Shown here one piece after another: positions 53,427 to 62,605 of a DNA stretch of 64,000 nucleotides (position 1 is the stretch's first letter; every line of letters starts with the position of its first letter). Under the pieces are notes generated by a model. That model had not been told where the DNA came from. It saw only the letters and a program-made list of their open reading frames with translations, and made no database searches. The stretch is from Myxococcus xanthus (GTDB lineage: Bacteria > Myxococcota > Myxococcia > Myxococcales > Myxococcaceae). The position numbers and the translations under genes are program-made. The stretch lies in NCBI RefSeq assembly GCF_900106535.1, contig NZ_FNOH01000001.1, positions 124,001 to 188,000 on the forward strand. Direction: 5' to 3'.

Positions 53427-54845
53427 TCAGGGATTGGCCTGAGGAGACATGGCCGGAGGGCCGGAATACAGGTCGATGACTTCGGAGATGGCGCTCTGAC
53501 ACACCGCGCAGAATGGGACGCGATCCCGAGTGAACATCACGCAGTCGACCTGTGGTCGGTAGTAGCCCTTCGACTCGTACATGGCCCCCTCGAAGGCTCC
53601 GACCCGGCCTGAATACTTCTGTGAGGAAAGGAACTTTTCCTCCCAGTCCCGCTGGGCCAGGAAGAGCTTGTCCATGTCTGACTCGGGCTTTCGCTGCGCC
53701 CGAATGTGGCCGCGCTGCTTCTGCACGGCGGTGGCATGCTTTTCGTATCCCTCCTTGTTCCAGGGGGTAGGCAGGGGTGTTCCTGGTGACACCAGGTGCT
53801 TCCACTTCAGGCCTTCCGGGGAGTGGAGCGCGGTGACGTTCTTCTCCCAGGGCTCCAGGCGGTCCGCGGCGGGCGCATAGACGGATTCGGAGGTGTAGTA
53901 CTCGTCCGCCAGCCCGGCGAAGTGGTGGCCGAACTCGTGCACGAAGACGTAGGGTGCCCACAGGCTGTCCGAGGCGACGGTGCCGTAGAGCCCGAAGATG
54001 CCGCCGCCGCCGTAGGTGTTGCCGTTGACCAGGATCTCCACGAACTCGTAGGGCGCGAAGGCCGCTGCCTCGCGGAAGGCCTTGTTGTCGAAGGTGAGCA
54101 CATATCGCTCACTGCCAAAGGCATCGTAGGTGGCACCGATGGGAGAGCGCCGGTGGACTCCCGTTGAAGGGCGAGAGATGCCGGACTGGGCCGCGGCGGG
54201 GACGAGCCCCCACACGTTGAAGTCCGACTTGCGCTCCTTGAAGGGAGAGAAGGTGAAGAGGATGTCCACCATGTGCCGGGCATCCTTCTCGAACTTGGCG
54301 TGCTCGGCCTTCGTGTAGCCGTCCCCCAGGATGAGCAGGTCGACCTTCTGCGCTGACGGCCCGTTCTCCAGCAGTTTCAGCAGCGGCCCGGGTGCGGGGG
54401 GAGACGAGGCGTCGACGAACATGTCCTTCGGGTCGACAACCAGCGACCACACTTCGCGGAAGGCATTCTGGGCATCCCGCTTCTTGAGGAGCACCTGCAC
54501 GGGGCGCTCCGGCGCGGGGAAGCGGAGGGACTCATGGAAGGTGCGGTTGCTGCTGCGCGCCTCGTTCGTGACCTCCCACTCGCCGTAGATGGACGCAAAG
54601 CCTCGCGAGAACAGGAGCCGGTTGTTCTCCCGGCCTCGGACCTCGAAGAGGTACTTGCCGAGGTTCGTCTCGTCGATGGCTCGTTCCGGGTGGCCGGGCC
54701 AGGGCAGCGGCTCGATGACGACCTTGTCGAGGCTGAACCGTTCCTCGGTGGCGTTCCCGGTGTGGAAGTAGTCGACCCGGAGGGTTCGGGGAGAGGCCGC
54801 GGAGGCGCTCGTGGCCAGCAGCAGGACGAAGAGGGCTCGCATCAT
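53427..54845 (-). CDS. M64-family (IgA1-like) metallopeptidase, secreted
   Basis: 472 residues from ATG 54845 (a second ATG is one codon later). Signal MMRALFVLLLATSASA. The zinc site HEFGHHFAGLADEYY carries the HExxH and the third ligand in the typical family M64 pattern. The preceding ILGDGYTKAEHAKFEKDA and FNVWGLVPAAAQSGISRPS are family hallmarks, and a Cys pair near the end (VPFCAVCQSA) adds a disulfide. M64 enzymes include IgA peptidases of commensals, but here a general extracellular peptidase is more likely. It has no clear ribosome site and is probably transcribed with the PEGA gene upstream. Confidence 0.9.
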   Translation of the reverse strand: MMRALFVLLLATSASAASPRTLRVDYFHTGNATEERFSLDKVVIEPLPWPGHPERAIDETNLGKYLFEVRGRENNRLLFSRGFASIYGEWEVTNEARSSNRTFHESLRFPAPERPVQVLLKKRDAQNAFREVWSLVVDPKDMFVDASSPPAPGPLLKLLENGPSAQKVDLLILGDGYTKAEHAKFEKDARHMVDILFTFSPFKERKSDFNVWGLVPAAAQSGISRPSTGVHRRSPIGATYDAFGSERYVLTFDNKAFREAAAFAPYEFVEILVNGNTYGGGGIFGLYGTVASDSLWAPYVFVHEFGHHFAGLADEYYTSESVYAPAADRLEPWEKNVTALHSPEGLKWKHLVSPGTPLPTPWNKEGYEKHATAVQKQRGHIRAQRKPESDMDKLFLAQRDWEEKFLSSQKYSGRVGAFEGAMYESKGYYRPQVDCVMFTRDRVPFCAVCQSAISEVIDLYSGPPAMSPQANP

Positions 54846-55001
54846 GGGCGGCACTCTATGCGCCGTGGTCGCCCGCGGGTGTGTGTTGACGCTCCTTTCC
54901 CATCCAGCACTCGACGTGTCTGCTTGCCTGCTCAAGAGGTGGACTGGCTCGGATGGTCCACCTCTCGCGGAATGCGTGTCCTTGGATTCGTGAATAGTGC
55001 G

Positions 55002-56519
55002 TCAGAACGAACCGGACAGTGAGGCCGCCGCGCCGTGGCTGTCCGCGGAGAGTCCGACCGACACGGGCGGCGCCGAGTTCGAATCAGGAGACAGGAGGTA
55101 GAGCACCGCGCCCGTGACAACCGCCGCGCTCCCACCGATGAGCAATCCATTGAGGACGTTGCTCTTCTGAACCAGCGAGTCGCGAAGCCCCATCGCCTCC
55201 TTGTCGCTGGACAGAATCCGGCCGTTGTCGAGCCGCTTCTCCAGTGCGTTCACATCCTTCTGAGCAAGAAGGCGGACGATGCCTGCGCCACTGAATGCGG
55301 CCACACCCGTTCCCAGCGCGACATACGAGGCCGTGCGGAGTCCGGAGGTGGAGCGTGTTCTGGACGCGTCGCCCTCTGACATGAGGTTGGGGGCCGTCAG
55401 GTCCATACCGCCTGCTGACGCGCTCCCGTTTCGGCCCACGTTCCCGGAAGATTCCCACGGGGCCTTTCCATTGGCGTTCATCACCACGAGGTTGGAGGGT
55501 GAGCGGCCGGTTGTGACGAAGTCGACCAGCGCCGCGAGTGCCTCGTCCGGAGCGTCCGCGCCCTGGGTCTTGAAGCCGCCTTCGCGGAGCTTCTGTCCTC
55601 CTTCGACATTGAGGACGGTGGCCGCGAACCACTTGGGCCCGCTGCTCGGGCGCTCGAGCCGGACGACGATGACCTCTTCCACTCCGAGCGTTCCACCCAG
55701 CCGGACCGCATGGCTCAGCGTGCGCTCGTCATTGCCGTCCGAGGTGGCGAGGCAGGGGAAGGGGCTCGCGGAGACAGCGCCCTCATAGGCGACGTCGACG
55801 AGCAGCGGCGTCTCCGTGCCCTGCACCTGGATGTGCCGTGGGAAGCTCGTGGTGGCGCCTTTGACGAGCGTGAGGTGATAGGTACCCGGGACGGCATCGA
55901 GTGACAGCGGCGTCTGCCCAAGCTTGAGCCCATCCAGGTACACGTCCGCGGCGGGCAGCGTGGACTTCACGGACAACTTCACCTTGCGCGTCTGGGCGAG
56001 TTCCTTCCGGAGCTTGTCGAAGTTCTGTCGAACGGAAGGGGCGAAGTAGTCCGGGTTGAGCTGGTACTCGGGCTGGAGCCGCAGCACGTTGCGGAACGCG
56101 GTGTCGCTCTCCTTGGGCTTGCCCATGGCGCGGTAGTTGAGGCCGTGGAGGAGCTGGGCTTCGACGTAGAGCTTCCAGCGGGCGTCTCCCACAGGGAGCC
56201 GAGTGATCTGCTGCAGGGCTTCGTCGACGGCTTGGAGCGTCCTGGCGTTGCGGCCTTCGTAGAACTGGTCTTGGGCCGCTTCGAGCTGCCGCTGGATGTC
56301 CTCGTAGCTCTTGGTGGGCTGCGGGAAGAGCCGGTCGCTGAACTGGTTGGCGGTGAGGGTGTCCTGCTCGGGGCGCGAGGCGAGGGCACCCAGGAATGCC
56401 TTGGCCTGCCCGCTCAGCTCCGCGTCCTTGCAGTCACCACTGGCCACCACCGTGCGGCGGGGGGCCGAGTATGCAGTCGTGGACACAAGGCATGCGACAA
56501 TTGCTGTTGCGATCCTCAT
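55002..56519 (-). CDS. PEGA-domain protein with N-terminal helical repeats, exported
   Basis: 505 residues from ATG 56519; signal MRIATAIVACLVSTTAYS. The first half is helical (YEDIQRQLEAAQDQFYEGRN, then LYVEAQLLHGLNYRAMGKPK, TPR-like), followed by a PEGA beta domain (LPAADVYLDGLKLGQTPLSL, DAVPGTYHLTLVKG). The second half contains a long beta-rich stretch and two hydrophobic segments near the end (YVALGTGVAAFSGAGIVRLL, NGLLIGGSAAVVTGAVLYLL) that may span the membrane. It lies 43 nt downstream of paralogue C and in the same direction, so they share a transcript. Confidence 0.87.
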   Translation of the reverse strand: MRIATAIVACLVSTTAYSAPRRTVVASGDCKDAELSGQAKAFLGALASRPEQDTLTANQFSDRLFPQPTKSYEDIQRQLEAAQDQFYEGRNARTLQAVDEALQQITRLPVGDARWKLYVEAQLLHGLNYRAMGKPKESDTAFRNVLRLQPEYQLNPDYFAPSVRQNFDKLRKELAQTRKVKLSVKSTLPAADVYLDGLKLGQTPLSLDAVPGTYHLTLVKGATTSFPRHIQVQGTETPLLVDVAYEGAVSASPFPCLATSDGNDERTLSHAVRLGGTLGVEEVIVVRLERPSSGPKWFAATVLNVEGGQKLREGGFKTQGADAPDEALAALVDFVTTGRSPSNLVVMNANGKAPWESSGNVGRNGSASAGGMDLTAPNLMSEGDASRTRSTSGLRTASYVALGTGVAAFSGAGIVRLLAQKDVNALEKRLDNGRILSSDKEAMGLRDSLVQKSNVLNGLLIGGSAAVVTGAVLYLLSPDSNSAPPVSVGLSADSHGAAASLSGSF

Positions 56520-56562
56520 CTTTGACTCTCTTGGATACGTAGCTGATGGGCTGAGGCTTGAT

Positions 56563-58368
56563 TTATTTGTTTCTGCGATATACGACAATTTCGACGTGTT
56601 GTTCTTCTCTTGGCTCGGTCCAAGCCAATGCCAGATTTCCGGAGGTGTCTGCGTCGAAGCTGTGTGCTCCTATGGAGGTTTGCGTCCCGGGAAAGGCCGC
56701 CCGGCTGTTCCATACGAGCTGCCATTGATTGTTCTCTCGACGATGGATGTTGATCATTCCCCCCAGGGTGTCATGTTCGGTCGACATCAGGAGGAGCGCA
56801 TCATTGGTGGTGAGAGTGCTCCCACGGACTGTTCGGATGCTCGTTGCGTCCGTCCGCGGCGGAGTTCCTAGCGAGACCCATTGGTTGTTGGACCAAATGC
56901 TGGAGAACAGGTCATCTTGTGTGCCTGTGCTGCTTCCCGTCCAGGAGATGATGGGTTCATCAGCTGAGTTGAAAAGGAGTGACCTGAGACCGGAGGAATT
57001 GGAGGTTTGGTTTGCGCTGCTGTTGACGGACTCTCCTAGTTGCGCCCACTCGCTTCCCGTCCAGCGCCAAACGACGATGCGTCCCCGCATCTCAGTTGCG
57101 GGATGCGCAAGGGCGATCGTGGGGTTGTCACGAGAGTCGAGCGCGAGTTGGGGCGTCCGTACCCAGTAGAGGGAGTCATACACAGGAGGACCAATTCGCT
57201 GCCACTGCTCATTGAGCCATTGATAGACTTGGATACCGCCCTCGGCGTCTTCTGGGTCCATGCTGGTTGCAACGACAGGCCGACCGTCGCTGGTGAGCGC
57301 GAGTGCGACATCCCAGGCATGGGGTCGTTCAGGAACGATTCCTTCGCTGCCTCCAAGTCGTTTCCATGTTTCGCCATTCCATTGTGCGACGTGGATGTAA
57401 TTGTTGAACTCTGCGCCGAGGTTTTCCGTCCAAGCGATGATTGGATTTCCGTTTGGGAGGATTTGGAGATTGGGGGAAAAGATGGTGAATTCTTCTGGAC
57501 TCGTTTTCAGCCCGCCTCCGAGCTGTTCCCAGGAGTCACCATCCCATCGGCTCACGAACAGGTTCCCCGTTTGACCATCAAACCGATGTGTCAGAACTGT
57601 AGGGTGCCCGCTTGGGCCAAGCTTGAGGTAGGCAGTAACTCCCGCATAGGGATGGCGTGGAACGATTGAGTGCGTCGGATACGGCACGAACTCAGGAACA
57701 GCCCAGCTCCACGCCTCCTCCAGATTCACAGCGGCATTCCCAGCCAGGTCCGTCACAGTTCCAGAGAAGGCCAGGGCCACGGTGCTCGGCGCGGTCATCT
57801 GTGTCACGGGCACCACCGTCACTGTCTTCCCATCCTCCGACAGGGACGCCGTGTGGGCCACGGCTATGTCGCCCACCGTCAGGTGCACGGACTCCGTCGT
57901 CACGGTGCTCTGCTTCACGGGCTCGGAGAACTCGGCGCGGATGGGGCTCTGCACCCAGACCTCCTGGGCGCCCGGTTCCGGCACGCGTGACACCACCCGC
58001 GGCGGCGTCCGGTCCACCACCACCTCGCGGTTCGCGCTCACGTACGCGACATCTCCCAGCGCCGCGCGCGCCTCCAGCCGGTACGTCCCTTCCGCTTCTC
58101 CCGCCGTGTCCCAGGTGTACGTGTATGGCGGCGCCAGCTCTGCCATCACTTCGCCGTCCTTGAGCAGTTCCACGCGGTCCGGCGTATGGCCCGTCACGTC
58201 GAGTCGGACCTCGACCACACCATTCGTGTAGGCCGTTCCCGCCGGCGCGGTGATTCGCACCTCTGCCTGTGCGGGCTCGACGGCCGGCACGTTGATGCAC
58301 GCGGACGCACACAGGAGGACGACGGCCGCCGTCCAGGGCGGCGGAAGGAAGCGTTCGGAGATGTTCAT
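56563..58368 (-). CDS. Ig-like/propeller lipoprotein, paralogue C
   Basis: 601 residues from ATG 58368. The signal ends VVLLCASAC (lipobox). Domain order as in paralogues A and B: an Ig/PKD-like part (VRLDVTGHTPDRVELLKDGE), an SbsA-type Ig domain (RVPEPGAQEVWVQSPIRAEF), then propeller-like strands (WDGDSWEQLG, NGETWKRLG, GSEWAQLG, NNQWVSLG). It is 30 kb from its relatives and less like them than they are to each other. Cell-surface location is expected. It begins a run with the PEGA gene (43 nt away). Confidence 0.88.
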   Translation of the reverse strand: MNISERFLPPPWTAAVVLLCASACINVPAVEPAQAEVRITAPAGTAYTNGVVEVRLDVTGHTPDRVELLKDGEVMAELAPPYTYTWDTAGEAEGTYRLEARAALGDVAYVSANREVVVDRTPPRVVSRVPEPGAQEVWVQSPIRAEFSEPVKQSTVTTESVHLTVGDIAVAHTASLSEDGKTVTVVPVTQMTAPSTVALAFSGTVTDLAGNAAVNLEEAWSWAVPEFVPYPTHSIVPRHPYAGVTAYLKLGPSGHPTVLTHRFDGQTGNLFVSRWDGDSWEQLGGGLKTSPEEFTIFSPNLQILPNGNPIIAWTENLGAEFNNYIHVAQWNGETWKRLGGSEGIVPERPHAWDVALALTSDGRPVVATSMDPEDAEGGIQVYQWLNEQWQRIGPPVYDSLYWVRTPQLALDSRDNPTIALAHPATEMRGRIVVWRWTGSEWAQLGESVNSSANQTSNSSGLRSLLFNSADEPIISWTGSSTGTQDDLFSSIWSNNQWVSLGTPPRTDATSIRTVRGSTLTTNDALLLMSTEHDTLGGMINIHRRENNQWQLVWNSRAAFPGTQTSIGAHSFDADTSGNLALAWTEPREEQHVEIVVYRRNK

Positions 58369-58733
58369 GGCTCGCGGGCCGAGTGCAGGTTGCGTTCCGT
58401 TTCCTGCCCGACAGTCGCTCGCACATACCAAGCCCGCTCCGCTTCCTCCAACCCACCCGTGCTCCGCGAAAAGCCGAGCCATCTCCACCCCTTACCCGCG
58501 TGCCACCCCGCCTCCACGTCCCGTGCGGACGCATCACTTCGCGCCCAGCCCCCGTCCCGGCAGTGGACCCCCATCCCCGGCGGCGGTCTGGGACGTGGAC
58601 CCTCGCGCCGCTCTGCCGCCTGCCCTCCAACCAGGTGTTCGATGACCCGGTGCGTCGCTGTGTGCAATCGCCATCTTCGCGAGGGGAACTCAGGCCATGC
58701 GCTGGGGCTCGGCCCGACAAGGAGAACGCGGAC
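58369..58733. other. 365-bp divergent region between paralogue C and the SDR gene
   Basis: No gene and no notable repeat. It contains the promoters of the two diverging genes. Confidence 0.5.
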
Positions 58734-59738
58734 ATGAAGCGAGCCTGGAAGAACCAAGTCGTCGTCGTCACCGGCGCGTCCAGTGGCATTGGCCGCGCCA
58801 CCGCGCTGGCCCTGGCGAACAAGGGGGCCCACGTCGTCCTGGCCGCCCGGCGCGAGGAGCCGCTGGAGGACCTGGCTCGCGAGTGCCGGGGGCTCGGCGT
58901 CCAGGCCCACGTCGTGCCCACGGACGTGTCCGACGTGGCCGCCGTGCAGCACCTAGCGGACGAGGCGCGCAACGTCTTCGGCCACTTCGATGCGTGGATC
59001 AACAACGCGGGCGTCTACCTCATGGGCCGTCTCGAAGAGACACCGGATGACGCCTTCCGACAGGTGATGGAGACGAACTTCTTCGGCACTGTCAGCGGCG
59101 CTCGCGCCGCCGTGGCCCAGTTCCGCCGGCAGGGCTACGGCACTCTGGTCAACGTCTCCTCGACCTTTGGGGCGGTCGCCGCGCCGTATGTCAGCGCCTA
59201 CGTGGCCTCGAAGCACGCCGTGCGCGGCTTCTCGGCGTCTGTCCGCCAGGAACTGCTCGGCACCGGCATCGACGTGTGTACCGTGCTCCCCGCGGCCATC
59301 GACACGCCGCTGTGGCAACACACCGCCAACTACACCGGCTGGCGCATCCGTCCCGTGGAGCCCGTCTACACGCCGGAGCGCGTCGCGCGCGCCATCCTCC
59401 GGGTCCTCCGCAGCCCCAAGCACGAGGTCTTCGTCGGCCCCGCCGCTCGGAGCTTCGCCGCCATGCACGGCCTGCTGCCCCGCACCTTCGAGCGCACCAT
59501 GAACGGCGTCACCGAGGCCCATCACTTTGAGAAGGAGCGCCAGGGCCACACCTCTGGGACGCTCTTCCGTCCGATGGCGGAGGGAACGGGGACCTCGGGG
59601 GGCCACCACGCGGCGGGCAAGCAATGGCTGCGCCGGCTGTTGGTCGCCGGGGGCGTGGCCGCGGCGGCGTTCTCCCTCGGAAAGAAGCGGGAGGCACGGG
59701 GGCTGAAGGCCCGTTTCGCCCATGCACTGGGAGTATGA
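58734..59738 (+). CDS. Short-chain dehydrogenase/reductase with C-terminal membrane anchor
   Basis: 334 residues from ATG 58734 (AAGGAG 9 nt before). Rossmann fold with TGASSGIG at 13-20, NNAG and catalytic Ser in VNVSSTFG, then YVASKHA (Tyr-x3-Lys). The classical SDR fold ends at about residue 250. The remaining 80 residues include a hydrophobic stretch (LRRLLVAGGVAAAAFSLG) that may anchor the enzyme to the membrane. NADPH preference is likely from the Arg-rich segment after strand 2 (AARREEP). Substrate unknown. Confidence 0.93.
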   Translation: MKRAWKNQVVVVTGASSGIGRATALALANKGAHVVLAARREEPLEDLARECRGLGVQAHVVPTDVSDVAAVQHLADEARNVFGHFDAWINNAGVYLMGRLEETPDDAFRQVMETNFFGTVSGARAAVAQFRRQGYGTLVNVSSTFGAVAAPYVSAYVASKHAVRGFSASVRQELLGTGIDVCTVLPAAIDTPLWQHTANYTGWRIRPVEPVYTPERVARAILRVLRSPKHEVFVGPAARSFAAMHGLLPRTFERTMNGVTEAHHFEKERQGHTSGTLFRPMAEGTGTSGGHHAAGKQWLRRLLVAGGVAAAAFSLGKKREARGLKARFAHALGV

Positions 59739-59821
59739 GGGTCCTTTTTGCGTCACGACGCGTCACCGGTTGCTGCGCCGTGACCGGGCCATGACAAAGC
59801 GTGGAGAGAGTCCCGCTCGCC

Positions 59822-60829
59822 ATGAATGACATCGCCGTCCTCGTCAACCTGCGTGCACGCCGGGGCTCCGAAGGCATGGGAGGGCTGGTCCAGCGCTTCC
59901 TGCCCCGGGCACGCGTGGCGCTCACCCGTTCGCTCGACGAGGCCCGTGCCTGGATTTCGGACACGCTCCGGCCCAATCCGCCCTCCCTCCTCCTGGCGGG
60001 CGGTGGTGACGGGACGATTACGGGGCTGCTCAACGAGCTGCGCACCGCGGGGGTGGCCCTGCCGGCCATTGGCGTGCTCCCGATGGGCACCGGCAACGCC
60101 TGGGCCCGCGTCACCGGCGCGCCCCGGCCCGCGGAGGCCTTGAAGCAGATCGCCGCCGTGGGCGAGCGCCTGCCGCCCCTGCGCCCCTTCGCCCTGGTTC
60201 GCGTGGAGGGCAAGGTGGCCCCCTTCGCCGGCACGGGCTGGGACGCGGAGATGATTCAGGACTTCAAGAACCAGCTCGCCGCCTCCGGTCCGCTGCGCAG
60301 CACCCAGGCCGGCCTGCGCGGCTACCTGGGCGCCATGTTCACCCGGACGGTGCCTCGCCACCTCTTCGGCGAGGGCAACCCCTCAGTGTCCGTCTACAAC
60401 CTGGGCGACCCCGCCCTCACGGTGGACGCGCGGGGCTCCGTGCAGCCCGTGCCGCATGGGGACAAGGGCGCGCTCCTGTACCGGGGGCCCGCGGGCGTCG
60501 CCGGCGCGGCCACCACGCCCGAGTGGGGCTTCGGCTTCAAGGCCTTCCCCTTCGCGCAGGCGGTGCCCCACCGGCTGTCCGTGCGCGTCTATGGCGCCGG
60601 TGTGATCGAGGCCACCCGGAACATGTTCCGCCTCTGGCGCGGCGAGCACCCGATGCCCCACATGCATGACTGGTTCGTCCAGCGCCTGCGCATGGACTTC
60701 GACCGGGAAGTGCCCTTCCAGATGGGCGGCGACGTCATCGGCATGCGGCGCTCGCTGGAGTTCGACCTGGCCGAGGAGAGCGTTCAGCTCGTCGACTGGC
60801 GCCAGCTGTCGCGCATGGTCCGGACCTAG
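59822..60829 (+). CDS. Diacylglycerol-kinase-family lipid kinase
   Basis: 335 residues from ATG 59822 (GGAGAGAG upstream; a GTG seven codons earlier is an alternative). The DAGK catalytic loop GGGDGTI at about residues 60-66 and the second-site motif MGTGNAWAR match the DgkB/YegS/BmrU family. The two-domain lobe structure is complete in length. It phosphorylates a lipid or related alcohol with ATP at the membrane surface. It lies 83 nt after the SDR gene and may share its transcript. Confidence 0.92.
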   Translation: MNDIAVLVNLRARRGSEGMGGLVQRFLPRARVALTRSLDEARAWISDTLRPNPPSLLLAGGGDGTITGLLNELRTAGVALPAIGVLPMGTGNAWARVTGAPRPAEALKQIAAVGERLPPLRPFALVRVEGKVAPFAGTGWDAEMIQDFKNQLAASGPLRSTQAGLRGYLGAMFTRTVPRHLFGEGNPSVSVYNLGDPALTVDARGSVQPVPHGDKGALLYRGPAGVAGAATTPEWGFGFKAFPFAQAVPHRLSVRVYGAGVIEATRNMFRLWRGEHPMPHMHDWFVQRLRMDFDREVPFQMGGDVIGMRRSLEFDLAEESVQLVDWRQLSRMVRT

Positions 60830-60872
60830 GCCGCGCGGGCCCGGCGGCCACTCCGTCCGCGACTTGACCCGG

Positions 60873-60891
60873 GTGTGTTCCGGACACTATG
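60873..60891 (+). promoter_or_regulatory. Candidate operator at the NUDIX regulator start
   Basis: GTGTGTTCCGGACACTATG. It differs from 61639-61657 (GTGTGATTTGGACACTATG) at only three of 19 positions and contains opposed GTGT and ACAC. It overlaps ATG 60889, or lies in the leader if translation begins at GTG 60901. Confidence 0.5.
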
Positions 60892-61590
60892 CCGGGACCC
60901 GTGAGCTACACCTATGAGTACCCGAGGCCGGCGCTGACGGTGGACTGTGTCGTCTTCGGTCTGGATGACGAGGACCTGAAGGTGCTGCTCATCCGCCGCG
61001 GGGTGGAGCCCTTCGCCGGGCGGTGGGCACTGCCGGGGGGCTTCGTGCGGATGGAGGAGTCGCTCGACGACGCCGCGCGCCGGGAGTTGGATGAGGAGGC
61101 GGGCATCCGGCCGAACCACCTGGAGCAGCTCTACACGTTCGGCGCCCCGGGGAGAGATCCACGCGGGCGCGTCGTCACGGTGGCGTACTTCGCGCTGGTG
61201 AAGCTCAGTGACCATGTGCCGCATGCGGCGACGGACGCGCGGGACGCGGCGTGGTTCTCCGTCTGGGATACGCCGAAGCTGGCCTTCGACCACGTGGACG
61301 TGCTCGGCACGGCGCTGCAGCGGCTCAAGGGCAAGGTCCGCTATCAACCCATCGGCTTCGAGCTGCTGCCTCCCAAGTTCACGCTGACGCAGCTCCAGCG
61401 GTTGTACGAGGTCATCCTGGAGCGGGAGCTCGACAAGCGGAACTTCCGCAAGAAGATCCTCGCCATGGACCTGCTCGAGGAGCTGGACGAGGTGGAGCAG
61501 GACGTCTCCCATCGGGCAGCGCGCCTCTACCGGTTCGACCACAAGAAGTACAAGCAGCTGGAGAAGGCGGGCTTCAACTTCGAGCTCTGA
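60889..61590 (+). CDS. NrtR-like NUDIX-domain transcriptional regulator
   Basis: 233 residues from ATG 60889, or 229 from GTG 60901 ([15 protein letters not shown] is the usual family opening). The NUDIX box [20 protein letters not shown] followed by EAG is complete and canonical. The C-terminal 80 residues ([33 protein letters not shown]) form the winged-helix DNA-binding domain typical of NrtR. NrtR proteins repress NAD-synthesis or sugar-utilisation genes and sense ADP-ribose. A second copy of the operator-like motif lies downstream, in front of the PP2C gene, so it may also control that pair. It is preceded by the lipid-kinase gene. Confidence 0.92.
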   Translation: MPGPVSYTYEYPRPALTVDCVVFGLDDEDLKVLLIRRGVEPFAGRWALPGGFVRMEESLDDAARRELDEEAGIRPNHLEQLYTFGAPGRDPRGRVVTVAYFALVKLSDHVPHAATDARDAAWFSVWDTPKLAFDHVDVLGTALQRLKGKVRYQPIGFELLPPKFTLTQLQRLYEVILERELDKRNFRKKILAMDLLEELDEVEQDVSHRAARLYRFDHKKYKQLEKAGFNFEL

Positions 61591-61638
61591 CCCGCTGCGG
61601 GTTCGAGGGAGCCCCCGGCAGCTCGTGACATTGACATC

Positions 61639-61657
61639 GTGTGATTTGGACACTATG
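61639..61657 (+). promoter_or_regulatory. Second copy of the operator-like motif before the PP2C/kinase pair
   Basis: GTGTGATTTGGACACTATG, 16 of 19 bases identical to the site at 60873. It is followed by GTGTCATCGAGACAC, a further GTGTC/GACAC inverted repeat (61661-61675). It lies about 140 bp before the PP2C start. Confidence 0.5.
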
Positions 61658-61797
61658 TTGGTGTCATCGAGACACGAACATGGGTGCGACCCAGGTTCGT
61701 GAGAGGCCGCTGCCCGTGGGGTGTCCACTGGCTGAAGCGTGCCGCCGTATCGCCGCCTGTCTCGCCGCACGTGCCCTTTCAGGGCCACGGGAGAGCC

Positions 61798-62601
61798 ATG
61801 TCCGCGCTGCCCTTCGACGTCGCCGCTGCCTCGGTGCTGGGCCGGGAGCACGCCCGAGCGGGTCGCAACAACCAGGATGCGCTGTGCATCCGCGCCAGTG
61901 AGCATGGCCTGGTGGCCGTGGTGACGGATGGCTGTGGCAGCCAGCCCTGCAGTGAGCTGGGCGCACAACTGGGCGCGCGCAGGTTGGCGCGGGCCGCGCT
62001 GGTGCGGCTCGCGGACGGTGAGCGCGTGGATGAGCCCACCTTCCTTCCAGGCCTTCGTGAGGATGTGTTGTGCCTGCTCAGTGAGCTCCGGGCGGACCTG
62101 GGGCGGGAGGTGATGGGGGACTTCCTCTTCACCGTGGTGGGCGCGGTGGTGACGCCCTCGCTGACGCTCGTCTTCTCCGCGGGAGACGGCGTGTGGGCAC
62201 TCAATGGCGAGGTGCATCCGCTCGGGCCATTTCCGGGGAACGCGCCGCCGTATCTCGCCTATGCGTTGATGCACGGAGAGGACGTCGCGCTGACCACGCG
62301 GGCCCTGGTGCCCACGGAGGACGTCCACGCGCTGCTGCTGGGCACCGACGGTGTGGTGGACCTGGAGCGGCTGGCCACCACGCGCATGCCGGCGGGGAAC
62401 GAACTCGTCGGGCCGCTGTCGCGGCTCTGGACGGAGGACCGGTACTTCGCCAACCCGGATGCCCTGCGCCGCCGGTTGGCCTTGCTCAACCGAGAAGCCG
62501 TGCGCGCGGACTTCGCGTCCCAGCAACTGGCGCGAACTCCGGGCCTGCTGCCGGATGACACCACGCTGGTGGTGCTGCGCCGCCGCATGGGGAGGGCGTG
62601 A
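61798..62601 (+). CDS. PP2C-type protein phosphatase
   Basis: 267 residues from ATG 61798 (GGGAG before it); the open frame extends upstream but has no PP2C sequence there. Metal-binding motifs: GREHARAGRNNQDALC at the N-terminus and VTDGCGSQPCSELGAQLGAR, in which the usual DGMGG is DGCGS, then LGTDGVVDL and LPDDTTLVVLRRR. It belongs to the branch of PP2C enzymes paired with atypical kinases in bacteria (as with YegK). It is 4 nt from the kinase gene, so the two are one unit. Upstream lies the operator-like motif at 61639. Confidence 0.9.
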   Translation: MSALPFDVAAASVLGREHARAGRNNQDALCIRASEHGLVAVVTDGCGSQPCSELGAQLGARRLARAALVRLADGERVDEPTFLPGLREDVLCLLSELRADLGREVMGDFLFTVVGAVVTPSLTLVFSAGDGVWALNGEVHPLGPFPGNAPPYLAYALMHGEDVALTTRALVPTEDVHALLLGTDGVVDLERLATTRMPAGNELVGPLSRLWTEDRYFANPDALRRRLALLNREAVRADFASQQLARTPGLLPDDTTLVVLRRRMGRA

Positions 62602-62605
62602 GGCC

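Noticed and set aside
61655..61702. ATG within the second operator-like motif as a gene start
   Set aside because: The frame closes after 15 codons, and the PP2C gene has its own start and ribosome site at 61798.
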